A stretch of 64,000 bases of DNA from Enterobacter sp. JUb54 (GCF_014298075.1 NZ_CP060418.1:4774001-4838000), one strand, 5' to 3'. Counted from the first letter of the stretch, positions 19,359-29,185 are shown. Notes: a model not told the origin generated them from the letters alone. Program-made: numbers and translations.

Positions 19359-19494
19359 AGGTACAGCTCCGGAATCGCGAGAACAGGGTGGCAGATTGCA
19401 GCATAAGGGCGACAGGCTGTAAACCCTTGCATCCGTCGGGTAACTTTGGATAATGCCCGTTTTCCGAACACTTTCACAAGCAGACTTAACTTTT

Positions 19495-20214
19495 ATGAAA
19501 AACGACGTCATATCTCCGGAATTCGATGAAAACGGCCGCCCGCTGCGCCGCATTCGTAGCTTCGTCCGCCGCCAGGGGCGCCTGACTAAAGGGCAACAGC
19601 ACGCGTTGGATAACATTTGGCCGGTGATGGGCGTTGAATTCAACGAAGCGCCACTCGACTTCTCCGCGCTGTTTGGCCGCGAAGCGCCGGTGACCCTGGA
19701 AATCGGTTTCGGCATGGGCGCCTCGCTGGTGGCGATGGCGAAGGCCAAACCCGAGCAGAATTTCCTCGGTATTGAAGTCCACTCGCCTGGCGTCGGGGCA
19801 TGTCTGGCCTCCGCAGAAGAAGAGGGCGTCCAGAACCTGCGCGTCATGTGTCACGATGCGGTGGAAGTGCTGCACACCATGATCCCGGATAACTCCCTGA
19901 ATATGGTGCAGCTGTTTTTCCCTGACCCGTGGCATAAAGCGCGTCATAATAAACGCCGTATCGTCCAGGCACCGTTTGCTGAGCTGGTTAAAAGTAAGCT
20001 GAAGCTGGGCGGCGTCTTCCATATGGCGACCGACTGGGAAGCCTATGCAGAGCACATGCTGGAAGTGATGTCATCGCTCGACGGCTATCGTAACCAGTCG
20101 GAAAGCAACGATTACGTACCGCGCCCGGAATCGCGCCCGGTAACCAAATTTGAACAGCGTGGTCATCGTCTTGGCCACGGCGTATGGGACTTAATGTTCG
20201 AGAGGGTAAAATAA
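19495..20214 (+). CDS. trmB: tRNA (guanine-N7)-methyltransferase TrmB
   Basis: A 239-aa SAM-dependent enzyme that makes m7G46 in the tRNA variable loop; identical in length to E. coli TrmB. The SAM-binding motif is [11 protein letters not shown], then [10 protein letters not shown], and the signature [15 protein letters not shown] carries the catalytic Asp region. The C-terminus is [20 protein letters not shown]. The ATG at 19495 gives the E. coli N-terminus [19 protein letters not shown]; an upstream in-frame ATG at 19453 is less likely. It overlaps yggL by one base (TAATG), so the two are coupled, and is divergent from mutY. Confidence 0.97.
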   Translation: MKNDVISPEFDENGRPLRRIRSFVRRQGRLTKGQQHALDNIWPVMGVEFNEAPLDFSALFGREAPVTLEIGFGMGASLVAMAKAKPEQNFLGIEVHSPGVGACLASAEEEGVQNLRVMCHDAVEVLHTMIPDNSLNMVQLFFPDPWHKARHNKRRIVQAPFAELVKSKLKLGGVFHMATDWEAYAEHMLEVMSSLDGYRNQSESNDYVPRPESRPVTKFEQRGHRLGHGVWDLMFERVK

Positions 20215-20540
20215 TGGCAAAAAATCGTAGCCGTCGTCTGCGTAAAAAAATGCATATCGATGAGTTTCAGGAGATCGGTTTTTCCGTTGCATGGCGTTTC
20301 CCAGAAGGGAGCACTGAAGATCATATCGACCAGACCGTGAACGATCTGATCGATGAAGTGATTGAGCCGAACAAGCTGGCGTTTGACGGCAGCGGCTACC
20401 TCTCCTGGGAAGGTCTGATCTGCATGCAGGAAATCGGCAAGTGCACGGAAGAGCATCAGGCTCTCGTGCGCAAGTGGCTGGAAGATCGCCAGCTCGCCGA
20501 TGTACGCACCAGCGAACTTTTTGACGTCTGGTGGGACTAA
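20214..20540 (+). CDS. yggL: YggL, DUF469 ribosome-associated protein
   Basis: A 108-aa protein matching E. coli YggL in length and sequence ([20 protein letters not shown] start, ICMQEIGKCTEEHQ, SELFDVWWD end). The very basic N-terminus suits RNA binding. YggL has been reported to associate with the 50S ribosomal subunit, but its role is not settled. The ATG at 20214 overlaps the trmB stop by one base. A strong terminator follows at once. Confidence 0.95.
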   Translation: MAKNRSRRLRKKMHIDEFQEIGFSVAWRFPEGSTEDHIDQTVNDLIDEVIEPNKLAFDGSGYLSWEGLICMQEIGKCTEEHQALVRKWLEDRQLADVRTSELFDVWWD

Positions 20541-20549
20541 GTTTGACAA

Positions 20550-20574
20550 GGGTCGGCAATTGCCGACCCGTTTT
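20550..20574 (+). terminator. Terminator after yggL
   Basis: Perfect 20-bp palindrome GGGTCGGCAATTGCCGACCC followed by GTTTTG. It separates trmB-yggL from yggN. Confidence 0.85.
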
Positions 20575-20590
20575 GTCTTAAGGGAGCTTT

Positions 20591-21310
20591 ATGATGCGCA
20601 AAACGCTGTTGGCGGTGGCATTGTCCGTTACCGCTCTGTCCGCGCATGCGGACTACCAGTGTAGCGTCACGCCGCGTGACGATGTGATCCTCAGTCCGCA
20701 AAAAGTACAGGTTAAAGGGGAGAACGGCGATCTGGTGATAATGCCGGACGGCAACCTCACCTGGAACGGAAAGTCGTATACCCTGACTGCGGCCCAGCGC
20801 GAGCAAGCACAGGATTATCAGGCCGGTTTGCGCAGCAGCCTGCCGTGGATTGATGAAGGCGCGCGCACCAGAGTCGAAAAAGGGCGTCAGGCGCTGGATA
20901 AAATCATCACCGAACAGGTGGGCGCCAGCAGCAGCATGCATGGCCGCCTGACCAAGCTCGACGCGCAGCTTAAAACCCAGATGAACCGGGTTATCGAACA
21001 TCGCAGCGACGGCCTGACCTTCCACTATAAAGCGATCGATCAGGTGCGGGCCGACGGTCAGCAGCTGGTGAACCAGGCGATGGGCGGCATCCTGCAGGAC
21101 AGCATTAACGAGATGGGCGCCAAAGCGGTGCTGAAAGGCGGCGGCAACCCGTTACAGGGGATCCTCGGCAGTCTCGGCGGCCTGCAAACGGCGATTCAGG
21201 AAGAGTGGAAAAACCAGGAAGCGGATTTCCAGAAGTTTGGTAAAGACGTGTGCAGCCGGGTGGTCTCCCTGGAAGACAGCCGCAAGGCGCTGGTGAGCAC
21301 TCTGAAGTAA
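20591..21310 (+). CDS. yggN: YggN, DUF2884 periplasmic protein
   Basis: A 239-aa protein, same length as E. coli YggN. An N-terminal signal peptide MMRKTLLAVALSVTALSAHA precedes the mature start DYQCSVTPRDD, so the protein is exported. The body is helical with charged stretches (RTRVEKGRQALDKI, LDAQLKTQMNRVIEHR) and a late Cys in FGKDVCSRVV that could pair with the N-terminal Cys. Function unknown. AAGGGAG precedes the ATG. In E. coli the next gene is ansB; here a convergent ABC transporter follows. Confidence 0.93.
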   Translation: MMRKTLLAVALSVTALSAHADYQCSVTPRDDVILSPQKVQVKGENGDLVIMPDGNLTWNGKSYTLTAAQREQAQDYQAGLRSSLPWIDEGARTRVEKGRQALDKIITEQVGASSSMHGRLTKLDAQLKTQMNRVIEHRSDGLTFHYKAIDQVRADGQQLVNQAMGGILQDSINEMGAKAVLKGGGNPLQGILGSLGGLQTAIQEEWKNQEADFQKFGKDVCSRVVSLEDSRKALVSTLK

Positions 21311-21363
21311 CGCCTTTCGCGGTGTGCCACGGTCAGCGCCGGGACACACCGCATTCAGTTCAC

Positions 21364-22611
21364 TCAGGCACGCCCGTGGGAAACACGAGAGCGGCGGGCC
21401 AGAGAGTCAATAATCACCGCAATCGCCAGTACGCAGCCGGTAATGATGTAGCGCAGCGACGACGGCAGATTCAACAGCGTCAAACCATTCGAAATTGCCT
21501 GAATCACGATGATCCCCAGCAGCGCGGACCACGCGCTACCGCGTCCACCGAACAGGCTGGTACCGCCGATGACCGCGGCGGCAATCGCGTTCAGGTTCAC
21601 ATCGCCGGTCCCGGCCTGCTGGCTGGCGGAGGCGAGACGAGACGCCGCCAGAATCCCGCCGAAGGTCGCCAGGGTGGTACAGAGCATAAAGGCGCTGACG
21701 TAGATGGCCCGCACGTTGATCCCCGAGCGGCGAGCGGCCTCGCGGTTGCCGCCGACGGCAAACATCGAACGCCCCCACTGGGTACGCTTGAGCGCATAGT
21801 TGAGTACCATTACAAACGCCACGAACAGGCCGAAGATCCAGGGTACACCGCGCCCGAGGTTTAGATAGAACACGGCGGCTTCAAAAATCGCCGTTAACAC
21901 AATGGCGCGCAGCAGCAACGAGCCGACAGCTTCCGCCGAGAGGTTCGCCGCCAGCCGACGGGTCCGCGTTTTGAGGCCAAAAACCACCATCGCCAGTCCG
22001 GGCAGCAGCGCCATCAGGTGAGAGAACCAGCCGGGCATCACCATCAATTGCCCGAAACGCACCAACGGCGAGGCGTAGGGCAGGTTGATACTGCCGCTGG
22101 GACCGAGGATATACAGCTGCAGCCCGAGCAGCGCCAGCAGGCCGGCGAGCGTCGCCACGAAGCTTGGCATCCCGACTCGGGTATACAGTAGTGCGTAAAT
22201 CAGGCCGACGCCCAGGCCGCACAGCAGCGCGACGGCGATGGCGGCGGCTACCGGCCAGCCGGCATTCACCCACAGTACACCGACTATCGCCGAGGCGAGG
22301 CCGCTCATGGAGCCGACGGAGAGGTCGATCTCTCCGAGCATCAACACGCAGACAATACCCAGCGAAATAAAGCCCACGGTGGCGCAGTCAAACAGCAGGT
22401 TGACCAGGTTATTGGGGGCGATAAACACCGGGTTGAGCCAGGTGAAGACCAATGAGATCACGATCAGGCCGGCGATGACCGGGGCGGTGCCGAGATCGCC
22501 GGTCCTGATGCGATTGATTTGCGCACGCACCACGCCGAACAGGCCATCGTTGTGCCGGACGCGCTCATCGCTACGATCCAGGGCAGGGCGAGATTCTATC
22601 TTGCTGTTCAT
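21364..22611 (-). CDS. Sugar-type ABC transporter permease (RbsC/XylH family)
   Basis: A 415-aa inner-membrane permease of the ribose/xylose class with about ten hydrophobic segments. Hallmarks are LGEIDLSVGSMSGL, VGMPSFVATLAGL, VGGNREAARRSGINV and AAAVIGGTSLFGGRGS, the coupling-loop region for the ATPase. At 415 aa it is longer than RbsC (~320) and nearer XylH. It comes 4 bases after the ATPase stop on the same transcript. A sugar or polyol substrate is expected; which one cannot be read. The run ends convergent with yggN. Confidence 0.92.
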   Translation of the reverse strand: MNSKIESRPALDRSDERVRHNDGLFGVVRAQINRIRTGDLGTAPVIAGLIVISLVFTWLNPVFIAPNNLVNLLFDCATVGFISLGIVCVLMLGEIDLSVGSMSGLASAIVGVLWVNAGWPVAAAIAVALLCGLGVGLIYALLYTRVGMPSFVATLAGLLALLGLQLYILGPSGSINLPYASPLVRFGQLMVMPGWFSHLMALLPGLAMVVFGLKTRTRRLAANLSAEAVGSLLLRAIVLTAIFEAAVFYLNLGRGVPWIFGLFVAFVMVLNYALKRTQWGRSMFAVGGNREAARRSGINVRAIYVSAFMLCTTLATFGGILAASRLASASQQAGTGDVNLNAIAAAVIGGTSLFGGRGSAWSALLGIIVIQAISNGLTLLNLPSSLRYIITGCVLAIAVIIDSLARRSRVSHGRA

Positions 22612-22615
22612 AACG

Positions 22616-23452
22616 TTAACTCACTTCAGTAGAACGTAACTGTGATTTCCGTTCGACACGGCGTGACACGGCATTCTCGGTCGCACCGGTAATCGCCGCC
22701 ACCAGATCCTGGTTTGACGCATCGGGAGTGAAAATGCCCTTGTTGCGACCCAGCCGCAGGACCACAATCCGGTCGGCCACCGCGCGCACGTCTTCCATGT
22801 TGTGGCTGATAATAATGACCCCGAGCCCGCGCTCGCGAACGCGTTCAATCAGGTTCAGCACCTCTGCGGTCTGCGCGACGCCAAGCGCCGCGGTGGGTTC
22901 ATCGAGCATGATGATTTTGGGGTTCATCAGCAGCGAACGCGCAATCGCCACGGTCTGGCGTTGGCCGCCGGAGAGCGAAGCGATCGGCTCGCGCACCGAC
23001 GGGATCCTGGCCGCCAGCTCCTGCAGCAGGGTCCACGCCCGAACCTCCATCGCAACTTCATCCAGCTGGAAAGGCGCGATCTCGTGGCCTAAAAACAGGT
23101 TGGCCACCACATCGAGATTTTCGCACAGCGCTAAATCCTGAAAGACCGTGGCAATGCCGTATTCCAGCGCTTTGCCGGGGCTGTCGAGGGTGATGATGTT
23201 GCCGTCGAATTCAATGGTCCCGGCGGTGGGCTGGTGTACGCCAGCGAGGATTTTCACCAGCGTTGATTTACCCGCGCCGTTATCGCCGACCAGCGCGACC
23301 ACTTCCCCGGCGTGGACTTCCAGCTCGATATCGGTCAATGCGCTGACCGCACCGAAGTGTTTCGAGACCTGACTCAGTTTCAAAATGGGTTGCCTGGTGC
23401 TGGCGACATGGTCTGGTTTTGGTGTGTGTTCGTGCGACTGTGCTTGCAACAT
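22616..23452 (-). CDS. Sugar-type ABC transporter ATPase, single domain
   Basis: A 278-aa ATP-binding protein. Walker A GDNGAGKST, Q-loop VFQDLALCENLDV, signature LSGGQRQTVAIARSL, Walker B IIMLDEPTAALG and the switch His in IIISHNMEDV are all present. It has one ATPase domain, unlike RbsA/XylG, which fuse two; single-domain types are typical of FrcA-like systems. The ATG at 23452 (MLQAQSHEH) has GAGG 9 bases upstream; an in-frame ATG at 23470 has none. It sits between the binding-protein and permease genes. Confidence 0.92.
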   Translation of the reverse strand: MLQAQSHEHTPKPDHVASTRQPILKLSQVSKHFGAVSALTDIELEVHAGEVVALVGDNGAGKSTLVKILAGVHQPTAGTIEFDGNIITLDSPGKALEYGIATVFQDLALCENLDVVANLFLGHEIAPFQLDEVAMEVRAWTLLQELAARIPSVREPIASLSGGQRQTVAIARSLLMNPKIIMLDEPTAALGVAQTAEVLNLIERVRERGLGVIIISHNMEDVRAVADRIVVLRLGRNKGIFTPDASNQDLVAAITGATENAVSRRVERKSQLRSTEVS

Positions 23453-23510
23453 AAAAGAGACCTCAATCATGGCGAAACTACGCCCGTCGCTGAAGACGGG
23501 CGCAGGGACA

Positions 23511-24560
23511 TCACTGCTTCTCGATACCTAATTTCTGGCAGGCGGCGGCATAGTCGCCGCTGCAAACCTGAGCGTAGGTCTGGATCTTTTTATCGAAGAT
23601 TTCCGCTTTGATATTTTTGGCGGTGATCACCGCCGGGGTAAACAGCTGCGAAGGCGTGTTGTACAGCGTGGTGCTCGCCTGCGGTTTCTTACCCTGAATG
23701 AGTTCCACGGCGACTTTTGCCGCGGCGGCGGCAACGATTTCTGACGGTTTGGAAATGGTGTTGTATTGGTCGCCGGCGATGATGAGCTGCAGTGCAGCGA
23801 TGGTGGCGTCGTTTCCGGTGACCGGCGGGACGGGCTGAACGCCGGCGGCTTTGAAGGCGGCAATCGCACCGCCGCCGGTGCCGTCATTGGCGGCGACCAC
23901 GCCTTTAATCTTGTCGCCAAAGCGGGTTATCTGCCCGGCGGCCCACTCCTGCGCTTTCGGCGGCGCCCACTCCGGCGTGTCAAACTCCGCCAGCGTAGCG
24001 TAGCCCGACTCTTTCAGACCACGGTGGATACCATCGCGGATCAGCCCCGCGGCGGCATCGGTCGGCGAGCCGTTAATCTGCAGAACCCCGGCCCCTGTTG
24101 GCACGCCGCTCTCTTTCAGATGGTTAACCAGCGACTGGGAAATAGCGTAGCCGATACCTTCGTTATCAAAAGAGACGTAAAAATCCGCCGGTTTGCCGGG
24201 GATTGGACGGTCATAGGCGATCACTTTCACATCCTGCGCCTGGGCATTTTCCACCAGCGCGGCGGCGGCAGAAGAGTCCACCGGGTCGAGTACGATAATC
24301 TTCGCCCCCTGGGCGATGACCGAGTTGAACTGCTGCTGTTGCAGCGTCGCGCTGGCGTTGGCGTTTTGATAAATGACCTTACAGTCCGCGCACAGCTTGC
24401 TCATTTCGGCTTTGAAGCCCGGGAAATCATGCTGCTCATATCGCGTGGAGGCCTGATCGGGCATTAAAAAGGCCACGGTCGCGGATTCTGCCGCCTGTGC
24501 CGAGGCGGCCAGGCTGCCGGAGATTGTTGCGAGTGCGATAAAAATATTACGGTAATTCAT
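23511..24560 (-). CDS. Sugar-type ABC transporter periplasmic binding protein
   Basis: A 349-aa secreted binding protein of the ribose/galactose class (periplasmic-binding-protein-like, LacI fold). The signal peptide MNYRNIFIALATISGSLAASAQA is followed by the mature start AESATVAFLMPDQ. Family segments include GAKIIVLDPVDSSAAAALV, VIAYDRPIPG, VVAANDGTGGGAIAAFKAAG and PPVTGNDATIAALQLI. GAGGG precedes the ATG at 24560; the open frame upstream is leader. It is the first gene of the three-gene operon, and as usual has a gap after it (58 bases). Confidence 0.93.
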   Translation of the reverse strand: MNYRNIFIALATISGSLAASAQAAESATVAFLMPDQASTRYEQHDFPGFKAEMSKLCADCKVIYQNANASATLQQQQFNSVIAQGAKIIVLDPVDSSAAAALVENAQAQDVKVIAYDRPIPGKPADFYVSFDNEGIGYAISQSLVNHLKESGVPTGAGVLQINGSPTDAAAGLIRDGIHRGLKESGYATLAEFDTPEWAPPKAQEWAAGQITRFGDKIKGVVAANDGTGGGAIAAFKAAGVQPVPPVTGNDATIAALQLIIAGDQYNTISKPSEIVAAAAAKVAVELIQGKKPQASTTLYNTPSQLFTPAVITAKNIKAEIFDKKIQTYAQVCSGDYAAACQKLGIEKQ

Positions 24561-24842
24561 TGTATTACCCTCTTTTTTATAGGCGTGTTCCCGCCGGGGT
24601 TGAGCCGGCGTCACTCAGACTTTTTTAATAAGAGTTACCAATAATTCACATGTAGGATACTTCGGTTTTACATTTGCTCAACCGATGAAGCAGGATTACC
24701 ATTGCCTAAAAAAGGAGTCAAGAAATGGAAAAATGTCGATGCAGATCTGTGACTGGTCGCAAAGAACTGAATAAAAAACCAGCAACTGATTTGACCGAAA
24801 CGCGGGTGAAAAACAGGGTGGGATGAGGGCGGAAAGTGCACG
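24561..24842. other. Promoter region of the ABC transporter operon, no gene seen
   Basis: Gap of 314 bp to hemW, AT-rich in its first half. TGCTCAACCGATGAAGCA near 24674-24691 is an imperfect dyad with a central CCGA, of the kind bound by LacI-type repressors; this is a weak call. No open frame is convincing. Confidence 0.4.
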
Positions 24843-24870
24843 AAAAAACGGGCGGTGGGGAACCGCCCGA
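24843..24870 (-). terminator. Terminator after hemW
   Basis: On the minus strand CGGGCGGT/ACCGCCCG with a 5-base loop is followed by six Ts. It ends the yggS-yggT-yggU-rdgB-hemW transcript. Confidence 0.88.
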
Positions 24871-24874
24871 TGAA

Positions 24875-26014
24875 TTACGCTTCGCTGAGGAACAGCTCCA
24901 GCAGCGAGTTTAAAAACAGCTTACCGTGCTCGGTTATCTGCCAGTATTGCGCATCTTCGGTCAGATAGCCCTGCGCGAGGGCAGCCTCGATTTGCGGGCG
25001 GATCGTGCTTTCATCCAGGCCGGTATAGCGGCTGAATTCTTCGCGCGGCGCCGCTTCCAGCAGACGAAAACGGTTCATAAAGAACTCGAACGGCTTATCG
25101 CAGGCTTCCACATCATGCTGGCGTTCTAGGTAACGCCCTTCCATGTAGCCGCGCGGGTGGCGGGTTTTGGCCGTACGCAGAATTCGCCCGTCCGGGAAGG
25201 TGATTTTGCCGTGCGCGCCGCAGCCGATGCCAAGGTAGTCACCAAAGCGCCAGTAGTTCAGGTTGTGCTGACACTGATAGCCAGGTTTAGCGTAGGCCGA
25301 GGTTTCGTACTGCTGGTAGCCCGCAGCGCTCAGCAGAGCATGGCCCTGCTCGTAGATGTCCCACAGCGCGTCGTCATCCGGCAGTACCGGCGGACGGGAG
25401 CCGAACAGGGTATTTGGCTCAATGGTCAGCTGATACCAGGAGAGATGCGGCGGATCGAGTTCGATGGCCTGGCGCAGATCGTCCAGCGCCTCTTCCAGCG
25501 ACTGATCCGGCAGGCCGTGCATCAGGTCGAGGTTAAAGCTGCGCAGCCCGAGGCCGCGGGCCAGATGCGCCGCGCGTTTGGCTTCGTCAGGGCCATGAAT
25601 ACGGCCAAGGCGTTGCAGCTTAGGTTCACTAAAACTTTGTACCCCGATGGAGATGCGATTGACCCCCGCGCGCTGATACTCAACGAAGCGATCGGCCTCC
25701 ACGGTGCCAGGGTTGGCCTCCATGGTGATCTCCGCATCGGCGGCCAGCGGCAGGCAGGCGCGTACACCATCCAGCAGGGTTTGCATCGCCGGGCCAGAAA
25801 GCAGGCTCGGCGTACCGCCGCCGATGAAAATAGTGCCGATTTCACGTCCCTGAGCATAGGCGGCATCGGCCCGCAGGTCGCTCAGCAGATGCTGCACGTA
25901 ATCGTCGTGCGGCACCTCGCCTTTCAGCGCGTGCGAGTTGAAGTCGCAGTACGGGCATTTCTGCACGCACCAGGGAATATGAATATACAGGCTCAGAGGC
26001 GGCAAATTAGCCAT
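24875..26014 (-). CDS. hemW: Heme chaperone HemW (radical SAM)
   Basis: A 379-aa radical-SAM protein of the HemN-like family, now known as the heme chaperone HemW. The cluster motif CVQKCPYC lies at residues 16-23 (C-x3-C-x2-C). It lacks the extra Cys that marks true HemN coproporphyrinogen oxidase. [10 protein letters not shown] and [10 protein letters not shown] are family blocks. It overlaps the rdgB stop by 8 bases, so the genes are translationally coupled. Confidence 0.96.
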   Translation of the reverse strand: MANLPPLSLYIHIPWCVQKCPYCDFNSHALKGEVPHDDYVQHLLSDLRADAAYAQGREIGTIFIGGGTPSLLSGPAMQTLLDGVRACLPLAADAEITMEANPGTVEADRFVEYQRAGVNRISIGVQSFSEPKLQRLGRIHGPDEAKRAAHLARGLGLRSFNLDLMHGLPDQSLEEALDDLRQAIELDPPHLSWYQLTIEPNTLFGSRPPVLPDDDALWDIYEQGHALLSAAGYQQYETSAYAKPGYQCQHNLNYWRFGDYLGIGCGAHGKITFPDGRILRTAKTRHPRGYMEGRYLERQHDVEACDKPFEFFMNRFRLLEAAPREEFSRYTGLDESTIRPQIEAALAQGYLTEDAQYWQITEHGKLFLNSLLELFLSEA

Positions 26015-26600
26015 TACGTAATGCTTCCAGTAACAGTTTCAAGGCGCGTCCACGGTGGGAGATCGCGCTTTTTTCTTCACGGCTGAGTTCCGCTGCGGTT
26101 TTACCCTCAGACGGCACAAAGAAGATCGGGTCGTAGCCGAAGCCACCCTGGCCTGCCGCCTGACGGGTAATCACGCCAGGCCAGCTGCCGTGGCAGACGA
26201 TCGGCGTCGGGTCAGCCGCATGTCGCATATAGACCAGCACGCAGTGGAACTGCGCCTGGCGCTTGTCGTCCGGGACGTCCTGCAGGGCATCCAGCAGCTT
26301 CTCCAGGTTCTGCTGGTCGCTGGCGTCTTCGCCGCTGTAACGTGCAGAGTAGATCCCCGGCGCGCCGCCCAGGGCATCGACCGCAATACCGGAGTCGTCA
26401 GCAATTGCCGGTAAGCCGGTGATCTCAGCGGCATGGCGGGCTTTCAGAATCGCGTTTTCGATAAAGGTCAGCCCGGTTTCTTCCGCGGAATCCACGCCCA
26501 GCTCGGTTTGAGCGACGATATCCAGACCAAAATCTTCCAGCAGCGAGGCCAGCTCGCGGACCTTCCCGGCATTACCGGTGGCGAGAACAACTTTTTGCAT
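26007..26600 (-). CDS. rdgB: dITP/XTP pyrophosphatase RdgB
   Basis: A 197-aa enzyme that hydrolyses dITP, ITP and XTP to monophosphates, keeping deaminated purines out of DNA. Motifs are [11 protein letters not shown] (phosphate loop), [30 protein letters not shown] and FGYDPIFF, then [12 protein letters not shown] at the end. Tandem ATGs at 26603 and 26600 compete; AGGA spacing and the E. coli N-terminus favour 26600. It lies 12 bases after yggU and overlaps hemW. Confidence 0.97.
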   Translation of the reverse strand: MQKVVLATGNAGKVRELASLLEDFGLDIVAQTELGVDSAEETGLTFIENAILKARHAAEITGLPAIADDSGIAVDALGGAPGIYSARYSGEDASDQQNLEKLLDALQDVPDDKRQAQFHCVLVYMRHAADPTPIVCHGSWPGVITRQAAGQGGFGYDPIFFVPSEGKTAAELSREEKSAISHRGRALKLLLEALRNG

Positions 26601-26612
26601 CATTAATCCTGT

Positions 26613-26903
26613 TTATTCTGTCAGCGCCGCGACCGCGGTCGGGATCTGTTGCGGGTTGATGATTTTTATCTGTTTGTGGCGGCCAAGCTCTCCTTTTTCA
26701 AGCAGTACCTGGCTTTTCGCGACACGAAACTGTTTGGCGAGGAATTTAACCAGATGGGCGTTAGCCTGGCCATCAACGGGTGGTGCGGTAATGGCGACTT
26801 TGAGTTCGTCGCCATGTAACCCAACAATGCTATCACGGCTGGCCTTGGGCTGAATATACAGCCGCAACACCAGCCCGTCAGCGCAGAGTTCGACGGCACT
26901 CAT
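26613..26903 (-). CDS. yggU: YggU, DUF167 family protein
   Basis: A 96-aa protein equal in length to E. coli YggU. Conserved blocks are [37 protein letters not shown] and the final KIINPQQIP. The DUF167 fold is known but its role is not. I chose ATG at 26903 ([10 protein letters not shown]), which overlaps the yggT TGA in an ATGA; an in-frame ATG at 26915 lies inside yggT. Confidence 0.94.
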   Translation of the reverse strand: MSAVELCADGLVLRLYIQPKASRDSIVGLHGDELKVAITAPPVDGQANAHLVKFLAKQFRVAKSQVLLEKGELGRHKQIKIINPQQIPTAVAALTE

Positions 26904-27466
26904 AGCGCCATCCATAACCCCGGAAGCAGGACGTTGCCGGTTGCCTGCAGCAGTTCAGCGACGCCCATATTGACCACGTACAGCAGCAGAACCAGTACCA
27001 TTGGCGAGAAGTCGATTCCGCCCATCGACGGCAACATTTTGCGAATCGGACGCAGCAGCGGGTCAGCCAACTGCATCAACACAAACTCAACCGGGCTGCG
27101 GCCCTGGCTTACCCAGCTCATGATAGCCATCAGCAGCAGCACCCAGAAGATCAGCAGGCCGATGGTTTTGAGCAGAATCAGCAGCGCGGAAATCCAGATA
27201 ATCGGCTGGAAGGTGACCACCATAAACAGCACGATGGCTTTCACCACGCAGAGGATAAATGCGATCAGCAGCGATGAGCTGTCGATGGGGCCCATGGCCG
27301 GGATAATGCGGCGCAGCGGCCCGACGACAGGTTGGGTGACCTTAACGATAAACTGCGAAAAGGGATTGTAAAAGTCGCAGCGTGCCCACTGCATCCAGAC
27401 GCGTAGCAACATGATCATTGTGTAGAGCTCAATGACGGTTGCCAGCAGGAAAGTCAACGTCTTCAT
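26900..27466 (-). CDS. yggT: YggT family inner-membrane protein
   Basis: A 188-aa membrane protein with two copies of the YggT domain, about residues 1-85 and 95-188. Each has two hydrophobic helices and a PLLRPIR-type motif ([16 protein letters not shown] in the first, [20 protein letters not shown] in the second). It is linked to osmotic or pH tolerance in other bacteria, but its function is unclear. It lies 17 bases after yggS and overlaps yggU by 4. Confidence 0.95.
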   Translation of the reverse strand: MKTLTFLLATVIELYTMIMLLRVWMQWARCDFYNPFSQFIVKVTQPVVGPLRRIIPAMGPIDSSSLLIAFILCVVKAIVLFMVVTFQPIIWISALLILLKTIGLLIFWVLLLMAIMSWVSQGRSPVEFVLMQLADPLLRPIRKMLPSMGGIDFSPMVLVLLLYVVNMGVAELLQATGNVLLPGLWMAL

Positions 27467-27483
27467 GGCGTTCCTCAGATTCC

Positions 27484-28188
27484 TTAATTATTGCTATAGT
27501 CGCGCGCACCGAAAATTGCGGTACCGATGCGCACCATGGTGCTTCCCGCCGCGATTGCGGCTTCCATATCGTCCGACATGCCCAGAGATAATGTATCGAC
27601 CGTAGGGTATTGCGTTTTCAACCGCGCAAATGCTACCGCCATTTGTTGGGCCACGGCAAACTGCCTTACATATTCTGACTCTGGTGCCGGAATCGCCATC
27701 AGCCCGCGTAGCTGCAGGTTTGGCAGGGCGGCAATCTCTGCCGCCAGGGCATCCAGCGCGTCCGGAAGAATGCCAGATTTGCTCTGCTCGTCGCTAATAT
27801 TTATTTGAATCAATACGTTCAGCGGCGGTAGATGCGAAGGGCGCTGTTCACTTAGTCGCGTGGCGATTTTCAGACGATCGACGGTGTGGCACCAGTCAAA
27901 ATGTTCCGCCACCAGACGACTTTTGTTGGACTGTAATGGCCCAATAAAGTGCCATTGCAGATGGCTGGCGCCGGCCTGCTGGAAGTGGCGAATTTTCTCC
28001 ACCCCTTCCTGAACATAGTTTTCACCAAAAGCCACCTGGCCTGCTGCTATCGCCTCTTCAATCGCGCTCGCAGGTTTTGTTTTACTCACTGCAAGCAACA
28101 TCACTTCTGCTGGATCGCGGCCGCAACGTGCGGCAGCGTCTGAGATTTTGTCCCGGACCTGTGCCAGGTTATGCGCAATATCGTTCAT
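27484..28188 (-). CDS. yggS: PLP homeostasis protein YggS
   Basis: A 234-aa single-domain PLP-binding protein (COG0325, TIM-barrel like alanine racemase N-terminus). The PLP lysine is in LLAVSKTKP, followed by FGENYVQEGVEKI and WHFIGPLQSNK. The C-terminus has SLGMSDDMEAAIAAGSTMVRIGTAIFG, the phosphate-binding part. It buffers PLP and affects amino-acid balance, with no established catalytic reaction. ATG at 28188 gives the E. coli start MNDIAHNLAQVR. It is divergent from yggR, 16 bases apart. Confidence 0.96.
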   Translation of the reverse strand: MNDIAHNLAQVRDKISDAAARCGRDPAEVMLLAVSKTKPASAIEEAIAAGQVAFGENYVQEGVEKIRHFQQAGASHLQWHFIGPLQSNKSRLVAEHFDWCHTVDRLKIATRLSEQRPSHLPPLNVLIQINISDEQSKSGILPDALDALAAEIAALPNLQLRGLMAIPAPESEYVRQFAVAQQMAVAFARLKTQYPTVDTLSLGMSDDMEAAIAAGSTMVRIGTAIFGARDYSNN

Positions 28189-28204
28189 ATTCCGAGGATG
28201 AGTT

Positions 28205-29185
28205 ATGGAGCTGGAAGAAATCGTGGCCCTTAGTGTAAAGCATAACGTCTCCGATCTACACCTGTGCAATGCGTCACCACCCCGCTGGCGGCGACAGGGA
28301 AAACTGGAACCCGCACCATTTCATACGCCGGATATCGTGCAGCTGCTTCATGAGCGGCTTAACGATAAGCAGCTCGCGCACTGGCAGGCTGACGGCCAGG
28401 TCGATTTTGCCTTAACGCTGGCCGCCGGCCCACGGCTGCGCGTCAGCGCTTTTTGTCATACGCGTGGGATATCGCTGGCGCTGCGCCTGCTGCCGGAAAG
28501 CTGTCCTCAGCTCCCCGCGCTCCGGGTTCCGGACGCGCTGACGGAACTGCTGAATGAAGAGAGCGGTTTGATTCTGGTGACCGGCGCCACCGGCAGCGGA
28601 AAGTCCACCACCCTGGCGGCGATGGTTCATCACCTCAATCAGCAGCGTGATGGCCATATTCTGACCCTCGAAGATCCGGTGGAGTTTATACACCGCAGCG
28701 AGCGCTGCCTGGTGCAGCAACGTGAAATCGGACGTGACTGTCCCTCCTTTACTTCCGCTCTGCGGGTTGCACTGCGTCAGGACCCCGATGTTATTTTGCT
28801 GGGGGAGCTGCGCGACAGCGACACCATCCGTCTGGCACTGACTGCTGCAGAGACCGGCCATCTGGTGATGGCAACGCTGCATACCCGCGGTGCGGCGCAG
28901 GCCGTTGAGCGTCTGGTTGACGTTTTCCCGGCGCAGGAGAAAGAGCAGGTCCGCAGCCAGCTGGCGGGAAGCCTATGTGCCGTCCTCGCACAGAAATTGT
29001 TACCTACTGTGTCAGGCGACAGAATTGCGCTATACGAGCTTTTGGTGAATACCCAGGCGGTGGCAAATTTGATCCGTGAGGGGAAAACTCACCAACTGCC
29101 TGGCGTGATGCAAACCGGGCAGCAGGCCGGAATGCAGACTTTTACGCAAAGTTTTCAACAGCGTGTGGCATCCGGTCTGTTATAG
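28205..29185 (+). CDS. yggR: YggR, PilT-like ATPase
   Basis: A 326-aa member of the type II/IV secretion ATPase superfamily, nearest to the pilus retraction ATPase PilT. Walker A GATGSGKST lies near residue 130, the Asp box is LTLEDPVEF, Walker B region DPDVILLGELRD, and the His box is TGHLVMATLHT. PilT removes subunits from type IV pili; no other pilus genes lie in this window, and the function of enteric YggR is unclear. ATG at 28205 is separated from divergent yggS by only 16 bases, so each promoter lies within the other's gene start. Confidence 0.93.
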   Translation: MELEEIVALSVKHNVSDLHLCNASPPRWRRQGKLEPAPFHTPDIVQLLHERLNDKQLAHWQADGQVDFALTLAAGPRLRVSAFCHTRGISLALRLLPESCPQLPALRVPDALTELLNEESGLILVTGATGSGKSTTLAAMVHHLNQQRDGHILTLEDPVEFIHRSERCLVQQREIGRDCPSFTSALRVALRQDPDVILLGELRDSDTIRLALTAAETGHLVMATLHTRGAAQAVERLVDVFPAQEKEQVRSQLAGSLCAVLAQKLLPTVSGDRIALYELLVNTQAVANLIREGKTHQLPGVMQTGQQAGMQTFTQSFQQRVASGLL

